64,000 nucleotides of DNA from Candidatus Protistibacter heckmannii (GCA_025050535.1 JALBVF010000007.1:1-64000), one strand, 5' to 3'. Shown: positions 1 to 10,955, counted from the first letter of the stretch. Numbers and translations: made by a program. The notes: a model not told the origin generated them from the letters alone.

Positions 1-105
1 GCGATAATTTGGAAAATTTTGAGCCATGCTTTGATTGCTCGCATGAATCCGCGCGGACGAGATGGACTGCGCGACAGACACTCGCCCGTCGAGTTGAAGC
101 ACGTC

Positions 106-1299
106 TCAGCCCGCCAGATAGCGCTCGACCAGCTTCACCCAGAAGCTCGAGCCCAGCGGCAGGATCGCGTCGTTGAAGTCGTAACTCGGGTTGTGCAGCA
201 TGCACGGCCCCACGCCATGGCCAGCGTCGCGATGCCCGCCTTCCCCGTTCCCGATGAAGATGTAGCAGCCGGGACGTTCCAGCAGCATGAACGAGAAATC
301 CTCGGCGCCCATGGTCGGGTCGACATTGTCGTCCACCATATCGGCGCCCGCCAGCTCGCGCATGACCTCGGCCGCGAAGGCCGTTTCCGCTGGGTGATTG
401 ATCGTCGGTGGATAGTTGCGCACGAAGTCGAATTCGACAGAGCAGTCCTGGGCCACAGCGGTGTGCTCGGCGATGGCGCGCATGCGCGTTTCGATCAGAT
501 CCAGCGTGGGAATGTCGAAGGTGCGTACGGTGCCACCGATCCAGGCGTCGTCCGGGATGATGTTGGTGGCATCGCCGGCGTGGAATTGTGTGATCGAGAG
601 CACGGCGGAATCGATGGGCCGCTTGTTGCGCGTGATCACGCCCTGCAGGCCCGCCGCGATCTGGCAGGCGGCGAAGACCGGGTCGGAACCGTCGTGCGGC
701 AGCGCCGCGTGCGAGCCCTTGCCGCGCACCTTGATCAGGAATTCATTGCTCGATGCCATCATCGGCCCGGGCCGCACGCCGAAGCGGCCGGCTGACATGC
801 TGGGCCAGTTGTGCATGGCGAAGACCGCGTCGCAGGGGAATTTATCGAACAGTCCGTCGGCGATCATTTCGCGCGCGCCGCCGCCGCCTTCCTCGGCCGG
901 CTGAAAGATCAGATGTACGGTCCCGGCGAAGTCGCGATGCTCGGCCAGGTATTGCGCCGAGCTGAGCAGCATGGCGGTGTGGCCGTCGTGGCCGCATGCA
1001 TGCATCTTGCCTTTTTGGGTCGAGCGGTGTGCAAAGAGGTTGTGTTCCTGCAGCGGAAGCGCGTCCATGTCGGCGCGCAGGCCGATGCGCTTGCCCGCGC
1101 CACGCGCGCCCTGGATCACGCCGACCACGCCCGTTCGGCCAAGGCCGCGATGGATTTCGATGCCCCAGGACTGCAGCTTGGCGGCCACCAGGTCCGCAGT
1201 GCGGCGTTCTTCGAAGAAGAGCTCGGGGTGTGCGTGGATGTCGCGGCGGATGGCGGAAATTTCGCCATGCAGCGCGGCGATTTGCGGAATGATCTTCAT
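106..1299 (-). CDS. M20-family amidohydrolase (hippurate / N-acyl-amino-acid hydrolase type)
   Basis: Predicted cytoplasmic metal-dependent amidohydrolase that removes an acyl group from an amino acid or similar amide; the substrate cannot be told from sequence. The 397-residue protein has the usual family length. The metal-binding motif HACGHDGH lies at residues 100-107, and the catalytic glutamate pair in FQPAEEGGGG is at about 136-137. RADMDALP (about 75-82) and the C-terminal MGAEDFSFM motif are also typical. No signal peptide is seen. It is divergent from the broken molybdopterin oxidoreductase gene, with about 118 bases between the two starts that probably hold both promoters. The Shine-Dalgarno sequence is weak (AGAGACC). 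All diagnostic residues are present, so it looks functional. Confidence 0.9.
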   Translation of the reverse strand: MKIIPQIAALHGEISAIRRDIHAHPELFFEERRTADLVAAKLQSWGIEIHRGLGRTGVVGVIQGARGAGKRIGLRADMDALPLQEHNLFAHRSTQKGKMHACGHDGHTAMLLSSAQYLAEHRDFAGTVHLIFQPAEEGGGGAREMIADGLFDKFPCDAVFAMHNWPSMSAGRFGVRPGPMMASSNEFLIKVRGKGSHAALPHDGSDPVFAACQIAAGLQGVITRNKRPIDSAVLSITQFHAGDATNIIPDDAWIGGTVRTFDIPTLDLIETRMRAIAEHTAVAQDCSVEFDFVRNYPPTINHPAETAFAAEVMRELAGADMVDDNVDPTMGAEDFSFMLLERPGCYIFIGNGEGGHRDAGHGVGPCMLHNPSYDFNDAILPLGSSFWVKLVERYLAG

Positions 1300-1417
1300 A
1301 GCGAGGTCTCTTTAGAATGGTCAGCCCGCCGCCCGCGCTGCTGCTTGCGCGGCGGCCAAGCATTTTGGCAAATAATAGCCGACAACATAGCCCATTCAGT
1401 CCGCATGGGTATATGCT

Positions 1418-3416
1418 ATGAATGTAATTCGTGCCGCCTGTCCCCATGATTGTCCCGACACCTTCGCCATGCTGGTCACAGTGGAGAACGGCAAGGCGAT
1501 CAAGGTGGCCGGCGACCCCGAGCATCCACCGACCAGCGGCGCCTTATGCGCCAAGGTTTCGCGTTATACCGAGCGCACCTACCATCCCGACCACGTGCTC
1601 ACGCCGCTCAAGCGCGTCGGCCCAAAGGGTAAGGGCAGCTTAAAGCTGCTCTCCTGGGAGCAAGCGATCGCGGAAATCTCCGCCCGCCTGCGCGGCATCG
1701 CCGAACGCAATCCGCAGGCCATCGTCCCCTACAGCTATGCGGGCACCATGGGTCTGGTGCAGGGCGAGAGAATCGCCGCGCGCTTCTTCCACAAGCTCGG
1801 CGCCTCGCTGCTGGACCGCACCATCTGCGCGAGCGCCGGCGCCACCGCCTTGAAATAAACCTACGGCGGCAGCTTCAGCATGGAAATGGAGCAGACCCAG
1901 GATGCGAAGCTGATCGTCATCTGTGGCGGCAATCCCATCGCTTCCAGCCTGCACTTCTGGACACGCGCGCAGGAGGCCAAGCGCCGCGGCGCCAAGCTCA
2001 TCGCCCTGCTGTCCGGCACCGACGCGGCGCTGGCGCTGGGCGTGATGCATGTGCTGATCCGCGAGGATCTGCTCGACCACGACTACATCCAGCGCCACAC
2101 CCTCGGCTTCGAGCTGCTAAAGGAGCGCGTGCTGGCCTATCCGCCCGAGCGCGTGGCAAAGATCTGCGGTATCGACGCCGGCGTGGTGGCAAGCCTTGCA
2201 CGCGACATCGGCCAGGCTTCCGTCGCGTGCAAGGAGCCGGTGCTGCTTCGCCTCAACTACGGCCTGCAGCGCACCCACGGCGGCGCGATGGCCGTGCGCG
2301 CCATCGCCTGCCTGCCGGCGCTGGTGGGGACCTGGCGGCATCCGGCCGGCGGCGCGTTGCTCTCGAGCTCGGGCTGGTTCCCAGTGGGCACCGCGGCATT
2401 GCAGCATCCCGACCTGATTCCCGGCTGGCCCGAACACAAGCCGCGCACGATCAACATGAGCACCATCGGCGACGCGCTGCTGCAGCCCGGTGGCGCGGAC
2501 TTCGGCCCGAAGATCGAAGCCCTGGTGGTCTACAACAGCAATCCCGTCGCCGTGGCGCCGGAGTCGTCCAAGGTCGCGGCTGGTTTCGCGCGCGAGGATC
2601 TCTACACCGTCGTCCTCGAGCACTTCCTCACCGACACGGCCGACTATGCCGACATCGTGCTGCCCGCCATGACGCAGCTCGAGCATGTCGACCTGCACAA
2701 GACCTACGGCCACGTGCATTTCGTCGCCAACAACCGCGCCATCGCACCGCTGGGCCAGGCTAAGCCCAACACCGAAATCTTCCGCATGCTCGCCAAGGCC
2801 ATGGGCATGGACAACCCCTGCTTTGCCGACGGCGACGAAGACCTGGCCCGCCAGGCGATTGCCGCCGGCCATCCGCGCGCGGCGGGATTGAGCTGGGAGA
2901 GCATCTCAAAACAAGGCTGGAGCAAGGTCGGAATCGCCACACCCTCGGGCAAGTGCGAGTTCTATTCGGCCGACATGGCGCGCGATGGCCTGGACCCGGT
3001 GCCCGACTACCTTCCGCCCTACGAATCCGCGCAGTCCGCGCCCGAACTAGCCGCGCGTTATCCGCTCGCCATGATCTCCCCGCCGGCGCGCAACTTCCTC
3101 AACAGCACCTTCGTCAACGTGCAAAGCCTGCGCTCGACTGAAGGCGAGCCACATCTGGACATGCATCCCACCGACGCTTCCGCGCGCGGCATCGCCGACG
3201 GCGCGCAGGTCCGCGTCTGGAAAGGCCGCGGCAGGATGCTGCTGCGCGCGCGTCAACGAAAAGGCGCGGCCCGGCGTGGTGGTGGCACTCTCCATCTGGT
3301 GGAAGAAGTTTGCGCAGGACGGCAAGAACGCCAATGAACTGGCCAGCCAGGCGCTGACCGACATGGGCCGCGCCCCCACCTTCTACGACCGCCTCGTCGA
3401 GGTCGCGCAAGCCTGA
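1418..3416 (+). pseudogene. molybdopterin-dependent oxidoreductase, interrupted
   Basis: Remnant of a roughly 660-residue molybdopterin oxidoreductase of the formate dehydrogenase/DMSO reductase superfamily. The N-terminus (ACPHDCPDTFAM) matches the family's Fe-S segment, but the third motif position, normally Cys, is Phe. Translation is stopped by TAA at 1856-1858, inside SAGATALK-stop-TYGGS, where relatives have a sense codon. Reading resumes in the same frame at 1859. A second lesion at about 3243-3252 looks like loss of two bases from a CGCGCG run and throws the last 55 codons out of frame. The true C-terminus (ending YDRLVEVAQA) is readable to a TGA at 3414-3416. Two independent lesions plus the lost cysteine argue for a dead gene. 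The natural substrate is unknown. Confidence 0.85.
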
Positions 3417-3574
3417 ATCCCCCGCTTGGAAGGTGCGCAAAGCCTTCCCGTGCAAGCCTCCGGAGGTAAATTCTGGGGATGGCATGGCGCTCATCATGCA
3501 AATCTGGGTTAGCCCTCATTTCTGCATCGAACGACCGTGCTTAGCATGCCCTTCATTACTATTCAGGGGGCAGC

Positions 3575-5264
3575 ATGGACAAGATTTGGCTCAAGCATTA
3601 CCCGGCCGGCGAGCCGGCGGACATCGACTACGGTCAGTACGACTCCCTGGTCGATCTGCTTGAGGAGGCGTTCAAGAAATACGCCGATCGCGACGCCGCC
3701 GAATGCATGGCCAAGAGCATGCACTTCGGCGAACTCAACGCCATGTCCACGCAGCTCGCCGCCTGGCTCCAGTCGCTGGGTCTGCAGCGCGGCGCGCGCG
3801 TGGCGATCATGATGCCCAACGTCCCGCAATATCCCATGTGCATCGCCGCGATCCTGCGGGACGGCTACGTGGTCGTCAGCGTTAACCCGCTCTACACCCC
3901 GCATGAGCTCGAGCACCAGCTCAAGGACAGCGGCGCCGAAGCCATCTTCATCCTCGAGAACTTCGCCCACGTGCTGCAGCAGGTCATCGCGCGCACGCCG
4001 ATCAAGCAAGTCGTGGTGGTGAGCATGGGCTAACTGCTCGGCGGCGCCAAGGGCGCCCTGGTCAACTTCGTCGTGCGCAACGTCGAGAAGATGGTGCCCG
4101 CCTGGGAGCTGCCCAACTGCATCCGTTTCAAGGACGCGGTCGCGCGCGGCGCCGGCAAGGCCCTGACCCGGCCCGCGCTGGGCCACGACAACGTCGCCTT
4201 CCTGCAATACACCGGCGGAACTACCGGCGCCTCCAAGGGGGCCACTCTGACCACCGCAACATCATCGCCAACGTGTTGCAGTCCGAAGCCTGGATGCCGC
4301 CCGGCCTGAAGAAGGCGCCCGCGATCAAGGACGGCGACGGTGTCGTCACCATCACCGCGCTGCCGCCCTATCACATCTTCGCGCTCACCGTGTGCTGCAT
4401 GCTGGGCATGCGCGCCGGCGGCAAGATGGTGCTCGTGCCCCAACCCGCGCGAAATCCCGGCGCCGTCCAAGCTGCTCGCCTCCAAGCCCTTCCATATGTT
4501 CCCCACGGTCAACACGCTCTACAACGCGCTGCTCAACTGCCCCGAGGCCAAGGACATCGCTTTCTCCATGCTGCGCATCCCCAACGGCGGTGGCATGGCG
4601 GTGCAGGAGGCGGTCGCAAAGAAATGGCTCGATCGCACCGGCTGCCCCATCGTCTAAGGCTATGGCCTGTCCGAGACCTCGCCCTCGGCCACCTGCAATC
4701 CCTCCGACACCAAAAGCTTCTCCTGCACTATCGGCCTGCCGCTGCTCTCCACCGAAATCGTCATCCGCGACGACGACGGCAAGGATCTTCCCCCTGGGTT
4801 CGCCGGGTGAAATCTGCATCCGCGGCCAGCAGGTCATGGCCGGCTACTGGAACCGCCCCGACGAGACCGCCAAGGTCATGTACGCGGACGGCTTCTTCAA
4901 GTCCGGCGACGTCTGCGTGATGGACGAGCGCGGCTACACCAAGATCGTCGACTGCAAGAAGGACATGATCCTGGTCTCGGGCTTCAACGTGTATCCGAAC
5001 GAAGTGGAAGGTGTGGTCGCCATGCATCCTGGCATGCTGGAAGTGGCGGCGGTCGGCGTGCCCGACGAGCACTCTATCGAGGCGGTCAAGCTCTTCGTCT
5101 TGCTCAGGGATCCGATGCTCACCGAAGACGTGCTGATGAGCTATTGCAAGGAGAATCTGACCGGCTACAAGCGGCCAAAATACATCGAGTTCCGGGCCGA
5201 CCTGCCCAAGATGAATGTGGGCAAAATCCTGCGCCGCGAGCTTCGCGCTCCGGCGGCTAAATAG
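3575..5264 (+). pseudogene. fadD: long-chain acyl-CoA ligase (FadD type), multiply disrupted
   Basis: Remnant of an AMP-forming fatty acyl-CoA synthetase that would activate fatty acids for beta-oxidation. Recognisable parts are the N-terminus MDKIWLKHYPAGEPADI, the AMP-binding motif [21 protein letters not shown], and the C-terminal [17 protein letters not shown] and [10 protein letters not shown] segments. Five lesions are visible. TAA at 4031-4033 and TAA at 4655-4657 (where relatives have the Glu of VEGYGLSE) are nonsense codons. One C is lost near 4250, one extra C sits in the run at 4438-4441, and one extra C in the run at 4790-4794. All three indels lie in C runs, so base-calling error is possible for them, but the two TAA codons are substitutions. 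About 160 bases before the gene hold nothing recognisable. Confidence 0.88.
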
Positions 5265-5430
5265 CCGGAGTTAAAGACAATTTTTTAATTTGTTGCTGCT
5301 GCGCAACGATTTTCGAATGGTTTTTCTATTTTTTTGGAAACCCTTATCGCCAAACTGACATAAATGGCGAATAGTAGTGAGAACCAAAAAGGAAGCTTGG
5401 TTTTTTGCATATTAAATAACCGGAGATAAA

Positions 5431-6588
5431 ATGAAAAAATCCATCATCGCACTTGCCGCGTGCGGCCTCTGCGCAGGCATCGCACAAGCCCAAGTGACCG
5501 TTTACGGCACGATGGACTTGAGTATGCAGTCGATCAACAACGTCGCCGCCGCTGGCAACTCCACCTCCGCCGGTTCCGCCTTCAAGATGAATTCCAGCAC
5601 GACGAATACCTCGAACTTCGGTATCCGCGGCGTGGAAGACATCGGCGGCGGCCTGATGACGATCTTCGACCTGGAAGCCCAGCTTGCCGCCAACACCGGC
5701 GCAGCTCCCGGCACCGCCAACTACGGTACGACCACCACGCTGTCCACCACGGGCGCCACGTCCAACCTGTTCAGCCGCGGCGCGTACGTCGGCCTCAAGA
5801 GCAACAGCTGGGGTACGGTGACCCTGGGCCGTAACTACACCTCGGCCTTTATCTCCAAGATCAACTCCAACGCCATCATCACCGGCCCGAACACCGGTCT
5901 GGTGACCGCCACCGCGGCTCAGGGCCTTGCCAACGACTACTGGAACAACAACCAGGTCAAGTACGAAAGCCCGGTCATGAACGGCTTCTCCTTCGCGGTG
6001 AACTACGCCGCGGGCGGCATTGCCGGCGACAACAGCCAGGGCACCAATATAGGCGGCTCGCTCACCTGGTCCGGAAACGGCCTGACGATCTCGGCTGGCG
6101 GCCAGCAGGACAAGGGCGCAACCGGCACCTACACCGCCGCGGCCGGCGGCACGTCCTTCAGCGACGTGGGCAAGAGCGTGAAATGGTATTTCGCCAACGT
6201 CTCCTACGCTTGGGACAAGTTCCGCATAATGGCAGGCTGGGATAGTGTCAAGAACCCGGACAGCGCTGGTGGCGCCGCTCTGGGTAACGCCGGCGCCTAT
6301 GCGGCCTGGCTGGATTCGCGCCTCCTGACGGTCGGCGCCAGCTACCAGGCCACGCCGCAACTGGGCTTCGCTGCACAGTACTACGCTGTGAAGTTGACGT
6401 CCGACGGCGCCATCAGCTCGCAGACCATCCTGAACGCCGACTACAAGTTCTCTAAGCGCACCTCGGCCTACGCCCTGGTCGGCTTCGCGAAGAACAAGTC
6501 GCTGCCCCTGATGCCGATCTACGGCACTGTCGCCGCGGCCAACACGAACTCCACCGGTGTCGCCGTGGGTCTTCTCCACCGCTTCTGA
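5431..6588 (+). CDS. Burkholderiales-type outer-membrane porin
   Basis: Trimeric general porin of the OmpC-like family typical of Burkholderiales, forming a diffusion channel in the outer membrane. The 385-residue protein starts with a Sec signal peptide (MKKSIIALAACGLCAGIAQA, predicted cleavage after AQA). The mature start QVTVYGTMDLS, the ENFGIRGVEDIGGG-like segment, strand-rich Gly/Asn repeats and the terminal LLHRF (C-terminal Phe needed for outer-membrane insertion) are diagnostic. A GGAG ribosome-binding site precedes the ATG. The AT-rich 166-base upstream region (5265-5430) should contain the promoter. Two stacked hairpins follow the stop codon, the second with a T run. It is intact although genes on both sides are broken. 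Confidence 0.95.
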   Translation: MKKSIIALAACGLCAGIAQAQVTVYGTMDLSMQSINNVAAAGNSTSAGSAFKMNSSTTNTSNFGIRGVEDIGGGLMTIFDLEAQLAANTGAAPGTANYGTTTTLSTTGATSNLFSRGAYVGLKSNSWGTVTLGRNYTSAFISKINSNAIITGPNTGLVTATAAQGLANDYWNNNQVKYESPVMNGFSFAVNYAAGGIAGDNSQGTNIGGSLTWSGNGLTISAGGQQDKGATGTYTAAAGGTSFSDVGKSVKWYFANVSYAWDKFRIMAGWDSVKNPDSAGGAALGNAGAYAAWLDSRLLTVGASYQATPQLGFAAQYYAVKLTSDGAISSQTILNADYKFSKRTSAYALVGFAKNKSLPLMPIYGTVAAANTNSTGVAVGLLHRF

Positions 6589-6597
6589 TCGCCGTGT

Positions 6598-6624
6598 CCC
6601 GCCCCGGAACATAACCGGGGCGGG
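6598..6624. other. GC-rich hairpin after porin
   Basis: A 10-bp perfect stem (CCCGCCCCGG / CCGGGGCGGG) with a 7-base loop lies just after the porin stop and before the true terminator. It has no T run, so it may protect the mRNA 3' end rather than terminate transcription. Confidence 0.6.
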
Positions 6625-6642
6625 CCTGATCATGAAAATCAT

Positions 6643-6667
6643 GCGAGGCTTCGGCCTCGCTTTTTTT
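6643..6667 (+). terminator. Rho-independent terminator of porin
   Basis: Stem GCGAGGC / GCCTCGC with a short TTCG-containing loop, followed directly by seven T residues. This is a classic intrinsic terminator on the plus strand, 55 bases after the porin stop. Confidence 0.88.
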
Positions 6668-6759
6668 CCTGTCTTCCCGGGCATGGGCAGGCAGGGTTCC
6701 GGGCTGGAATTCCAGGATAATGCGTCCTGAATTTTCCGCTCAATCCAACATAGGTTTTT

Positions 6760-8629
6760 ATGAGTCTTCAACTGCAGGCGCTCGTCCAGCAAGCCATCCA
6801 TCTATTCGAGGGCGGCAATCTTGCCGGCGCCGAGGCGCTGTTGCAGCGGGTCTTGCAAGCGCAGCCGAAGAACTTCGACGTGCTGCAGCTTCTGGGCATC
6901 ATCCACGGCCGCCAGAATCAGCATGCCGAGGCGAAATCGTATTTCAGCAAGGCGGTGAAGGCCAATCCGTCCAACCCATTCTGCCATTTCAATCTGGCCA
7001 AGGCCTTGCCTGAATCGGGCGAGGACGCCGAATCCTTGCCGCATCATCACAAGACCACGCAGCTTGCTCCCAACTATCCCGAAGCCTGGTTGAACTAGGG
7101 AAAAAGCCAGCCCAAGCAGGGGCGGCATGCGGACGCGCTCAAGTCTTTCGAGCGGGCGCTGAAGCTGCATCCGCAGTATCCCGAGGCGAAGTTGAATCAA
7201 GGCTCCACGCTGCACGCGCTGGGGCGCAATGAAGAGGTGCTTGCCCTCTATCGTCAGCTGGTCACACTGGCGCCGAGTTTTGTGGACGCCTGGGCCAACA
7301 TTGCCATCGTCCTGCGCGAGATCGACCGTGACGAGGAGGCGTTGGAGGCCTGCGAGCAGGCCCTGCGCCCGGACTCGAGGCTGCCGGTCGCCTACTACAA
7401 CAAGGAGCTGTCACTGATCAATCTCGAGCGCCATGCCGGATGCGCTGGCTGTGTTGGATCAGGCGCTTGCATTGGACGGAGCTTATGCGCAAGCATGGTT
7501 GGCCAGAGGGAATGTCTTCAGGGCCAAAGACCAATTCCCGGACGCGCTCGAGGGCTACGAGCGCGTCCGCTGCGCTGCAGCCCGACTATGCGGAAGCCTG
7601 GGCAACATCGGCGTTTGCCTGCAGGACATGGGAAAATATGGCGAGAGGCTGGAAGCCTACGATCAGGCTATCAGCATCCAGCCGGACTATGCGCGCGCCT
7701 GGATGAACAAATCGACGGTCGAGCTTCTGCTCGGAGATTTCTCTTCGGGTTGGGCACACTATGAATGTCGTTGGCGCACCGATTCCGCCGAGGTTTACCG
7801 GCATGACGGGATCCCCACATTGACTGACTTAAGGCGGGTCGCGGGGGAGCGGATCCTGGCATGGAGCGAGCAAGGTCTGGGCGACACGATCCAATTCAAC
7901 CGCTACGTCAGGATGCTGGCCGAGGCCGGCGTCGAAGTTGTGTTCGAGGTACAGGCGGCGCTGCGCGGATTGTTCGCTGGACAGATGGGCACGGCGATGA
8001 TCTCGATGGGAGAGGATCCGGGCCGCATCGATTTTCAGACGCCGCTGTTGAACCTGCCGAGATTGTTCGGCACCACCGAGAGTTCCGTGCCTGGCGAGAC
8101 GCTATATCTGAAAGCGCAGCCCGATGTCATCGCGCATTGGCGTCAACGCCTGCTCTAGAACGATCGCATGCCGAATATCGGATTGATTTGTTCCAGCAAT
8201 GCGAGATTCAAGCGAGATAGTTTGCGCTCCATCGCGCGGGAGGCCTTTGCGCCGATCTTCGGGCTGGGCTGGATTTTTCTGATTCAGAAAGAGATTCGCG
8301 AAAAGGACGCGGCGTATCTCCATCTCCGGCCGGACGTGCTGGCTGTGTTGGGGGAAGAGCTGAAGGGCTTTGAGGGCACCGCGGCCGTGCTGGAATGCAT
8401 GGATCTGGTCGTCAGCGTGGACACCGCGGTTGCCCATTTGGCGGGCGCCCTGGGCAGGCCGCTGTATATCATGCTGCCTTTCATGCCGGATTGGCGCTGG
8501 AGGCTGGATAAGGAGCACACGCCCTGGTATCCGGACGCGACCCTCTTCCGGCATGGAGAGGCCCTGCAATGGGAAGAGCCGATCGCCCGCATCGCGCAAG
8601 GCATTCGGAGCCGGTTCCCTGGGGCCTGA
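6760..8629 (+). pseudogene. TPR protein with C-terminal glycosyltransferase-like domain, disrupted
   Basis: Decayed gene for a roughly 620-residue protein. The N-terminal two-thirds hold successive tetratricopeptide repeats (for example FVDAWANIAIVLREIDRDEEAL). The C-terminal third (GERILAWSEQGLGDTIQF, DLVVSVDTAVAHLAGALGRP) resembles the glycosyltransferase-9/O-linked-transferase-like domain found in TPR glycosyltransferases. Lesions: TAG at 7096-7098, a frame change near 7430, two compensating single-base changes around 7566 and 7605 that scramble about 13 codons, and TAG at 8156-8158. No one reading frame covers either domain. The target of the original protein is unknown. Confidence 0.82.
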
Positions 8630-8642
8630 CAAAGGTGATAAA

Positions 8643-8666
8643 AAAGGGCCCCCGAAGGGGCCCTTT
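8643..8666. terminator. bidirectional terminator between TPR remnant and porin
   Basis: Perfect 10-bp stem AAAGGGCCCC / GGGGCCCTTT around a CGAA loop, with A residues before and T residues within. It lies between two convergent genes, so it can serve both, most clearly the minus-strand porin. Confidence 0.82.
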
Positions 8667-8701
8667 CAAACTACTGCTGTTTCTATCCGATCGAGATCAG
8701 A

Positions 8702-9916
8702 TTAGAACATGTGGCGAACCCCAATGTTGTACGTCACGTTGTTGCTTGAGCCGGTCAGGCTGTAGTTGCCGAACGCGTAGTTGGTACCGCCGCTGTTGGC
8801 CATGGCGCTGTTGTACTTGGCGTAGTCGATCGCGCCGTACAGGTTGGTGCGCTTGCTCAGCTTGTAGTCGGCGATCAGGTAGACTCGGGAGTAGCCCAGG
8901 TCACCAGCAGCGTACGAGTCAGCTTGACGCTTGATGTTGTAATAAGCAACGATCAGGTCCACAGCCGGGGTAGCAGCGTAGGTGCCGCCCAGACCCCAGG
9001 TCGTGGTCTTCACGTTGGTATACAGCGTGCCGCCCAGGCCGGTGGTGTCCGACTTGTTCTGAGCATAGGTAAGGTTGACCTTGGCCGGGCCGAAGGTGTA
9101 ACCAGTGCCGAGGGTCCAGGCTTGCAGCCTGGACGAGTCAGCGATGCTGGCAGCGGTGGAGCCGCTCACTCCGGCGGTCGAGGTAGCGCCGTTACCGTTC
9201 AGGGTTAGGTAGGCAGCGTTGACGACCAGGGGGCCGTCAGCGTAGGCCAGGCTGGCGCCGGTGGCGGTTCCGCGGCTGGTCGCGCCAGCCGCCGCGTAGT
9301 TCAGGCCGAGGGTGACGGGGCCGAAGCTCTTGTAGTACTTGGCCGAGTTGTCTTCACGGAACGCGCCGCTTGAGGTCGAGCTGGTCAGGGTCAGCGATTG
9401 GCCAGAGTTCGAGCCGAAGCCAGAGTAGTCAGCCGAAACCAGGGCACCGTACAGCAGGTTGGGGTTGGTGGCGGCGAAGCGGTAGGCGATCGAGTCGGTC
9501 ACGGCCAGCGCGTCGGACAGAACGGTCTGTTGACGGCCGAGGGTGATGGTGCCCATAGCGTTCGAGCCCAGGCCGACGATGGCGGCGCGGTCGAACAGCT
9601 TGGTGGTGGAGGTGCTGCCGGTGAAGCCGGAGGTGCCAGCAACGCCGGTACCGAAGTTCAGGCCGCCTTCCAGTTGGAACAGGGCGTTCAGACCGCCGCC
9701 AAGATCTTCCGTGCCCTTCAGGCCGAAGCGGGAGGTGGACTCGTTCGTGCCGTTTAAGGCGAACTTGTTGCTGTCCGAAGTGCCGGTGGCCGGAGCTTGG
9801 TTGATCAAGTATTGGAAGCCAGCGTCAGCGATACCGTAGACGGTCACGCTGGATTGGGCGCTAGCGGCGCTAGCTACGACGGCCAGTGCAGCTGCAGTTA
9901 GCAGTTTGCTTTTCAT
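8702..9916 (-). CDS. Burkholderiales-type outer-membrane porin (second copy, divergent paralogue)
   Basis: Second trimeric porin, 404 residues, clearly different from the one at 5.4 kb. The chosen start is MKSKLLTAAALAVVASAASA, a Sec signal peptide preceded by GGAGAAAAT on the minus strand; a longer in-frame start lacks sense as an export signal. The mature protein begins QSSVTVYGIADAG, contains SRFGLKGTEDLGGG and ends with VRHMF, giving the C-terminal Phe of outer-membrane barrels. A CTCCGGG/CCCGGAG hairpin (9954-9972) lies in the 5' untranslated region and could affect expression. The 280-base AT-rich gap to coq7 should contain both divergent promoters; I did not find a convincing consensus pair. 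Confidence 0.95.
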   Translation of the reverse strand: MKSKLLTAAALAVVASAASAQSSVTVYGIADAGFQYLINQAPATGTSDSNKFALNGTNESTSRFGLKGTEDLGGGLNALFQLEGGLNFGTGVAGTSGFTGSTSTTKLFDRAAIVGLGSNAMGTITLGRQQTVLSDALAVTDSIAYRFAATNPNLLYGALVSADYSGFGSNSGQSLTLTSSTSSGAFREDNSAKYYKSFGPVTLGLNYAAAGATSRGTATGASLAYADGPLVVNAAYLTLNGNGATSTAGVSGSTAASIADSSRLQAWTLGTGYTFGPAKVNLTYAQNKSDTTGLGGTLYTNVKTTTWGLGGTYAATPAVDLIVAYYNIKRQADSYAAGDLGYSRVYLIADYKLSKRTNLYGAIDYAKYNSAMANSGGTNYAFGNYSLTGSSNNVTYNIGVRHMF

Positions 9917-10196
9917 ATTTTCTCCGCTTAAAAAGCTTGGGTTTCTAGAACGTCTCCGGGGGCAGCCCGGAGGCATGTCTAACCAGAACAAATGCAAGAA
10001 CCAGCATTAGAGCAGGCTCTCTAATTCTAGCGAAAGAGATGTCAGAAACATGTATTTTCCTATGGAAACAGCTAGGCACTTTTCATTTTTGTTTCTTTTT
10101 CGCAACACTCATGAATAAGTCGGATTGATATACAAAAACCGCTTATGCGCCTATCGGCTGTGAAAAAGTGGAAAATGCGGCTTAAAAGGAAACGAC

Positions 10197-10853
10197 GTGC
10201 CCAATATCTCTAGCTTCGACGCCCTGATTACGGAATTCGACAAGGCTTTGCGCGCCGTGGCCGGCGTCACCGCGGCCCGGCGGCCCAATCCGGCCGACGC
10301 CGGGGAGGGCGGCGCCGGACCCGTCTTGGAAGAAGCGCAGCGCCGCCACGCGGCCGGCCTGATGCGGGTCAACCACGTCGGTGAAGTCTGCGCCCAGGCG
10401 CTGTACCAGTCCCAGGCGCTCTGCGCTCGCGATCCGGCAGTGCGCGAGCAGCTCGCACACGCGGCCCGGGAGGAGGAAGACCATCTAGCCTGGTGCGCGC
10501 AGCGTATCGAGGAGCTGGGTAGCCGGCCCAGCCTGCTCAATCCGCTCTGGTATGCCGGCGCCTTCGGCCTGGGTCTGCTCGCCGCCCGCGTGGGCGATTC
10601 CATCAGCCTCGGTTTCGTCTCCGAAACCGAGAAGCAGGTCGAACGCCATCTCTCCGACCATCTGGATCCCATGCCCGCCGGACTCCCCGCCGGCGACCAA
10701 CGCTCCCGCGCCATCGTGGTGCAGATGCGCGCCGACGAAGAGGCTCACGGCAACGCCGCCCGGCAGGCCGGCGGTGCGGCGTTGCCGCAACCGGTGCCCA
10801 AACTGATGCGGATCGCCGCAAAAGTGATGACTACCACCGCCTACTATCTCTAG
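10197..10853 (+). CDS. coq7: 3-demethoxyubiquinol 3-hydroxylase (Coq7)
   Basis: Membrane-associated di-iron hydroxylase of the penultimate ring-hydroxylation step in ubiquinone biosynthesis. The 218-residue protein keeps the carboxylate-bridged di-iron ligands: Glu in [13 protein letters not shown], the EEDH motif ([10 protein letters not shown]), Glu in [11 protein letters not shown], and DEEAHG near the end. It begins with GTG behind AAGGAAA; no better ATG exists in frame. The C-terminus YYL is typical of the betaproteobacterial form. An IS630-type element begins about 100 bases downstream and separates it from mraZ. All ligands are intact, so it is probably functional. Confidence 0.95.
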   Translation: MPNISSFDALITEFDKALRAVAGVTAARRPNPADAGEGGAGPVLEEAQRRHAAGLMRVNHVGEVCAQALYQSQALCARDPAVREQLAHAAREEEDHLAWCAQRIEELGSRPSLLNPLWYAGAFGLGLLAARVGDSISLGFVSETEKQVERHLSDHLDPMPAGLPAGDQRSRAIVVQMRADEEAHGNAARQAGGAALPQPVPKLMRIAAKVMTTTAYYL

Positions 10854-10955
10854 GAAAAAAACTGAGTCTAATCTGAAGTTATCTCTCAATAAGCTAAGGT
10901 AAATCATTCATTTTATTTGGAATTGTATCTCGGGATTTTCTCGGTTCTGTCTCTA

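Noticed and set aside
19-795. Plus-strand open frame opposite the M20 amidohydrolase gene
   Set aside because: The minus-strand protein has all M20 motifs, while this product is Arg/His/Ala-rich with no recognisable domain.
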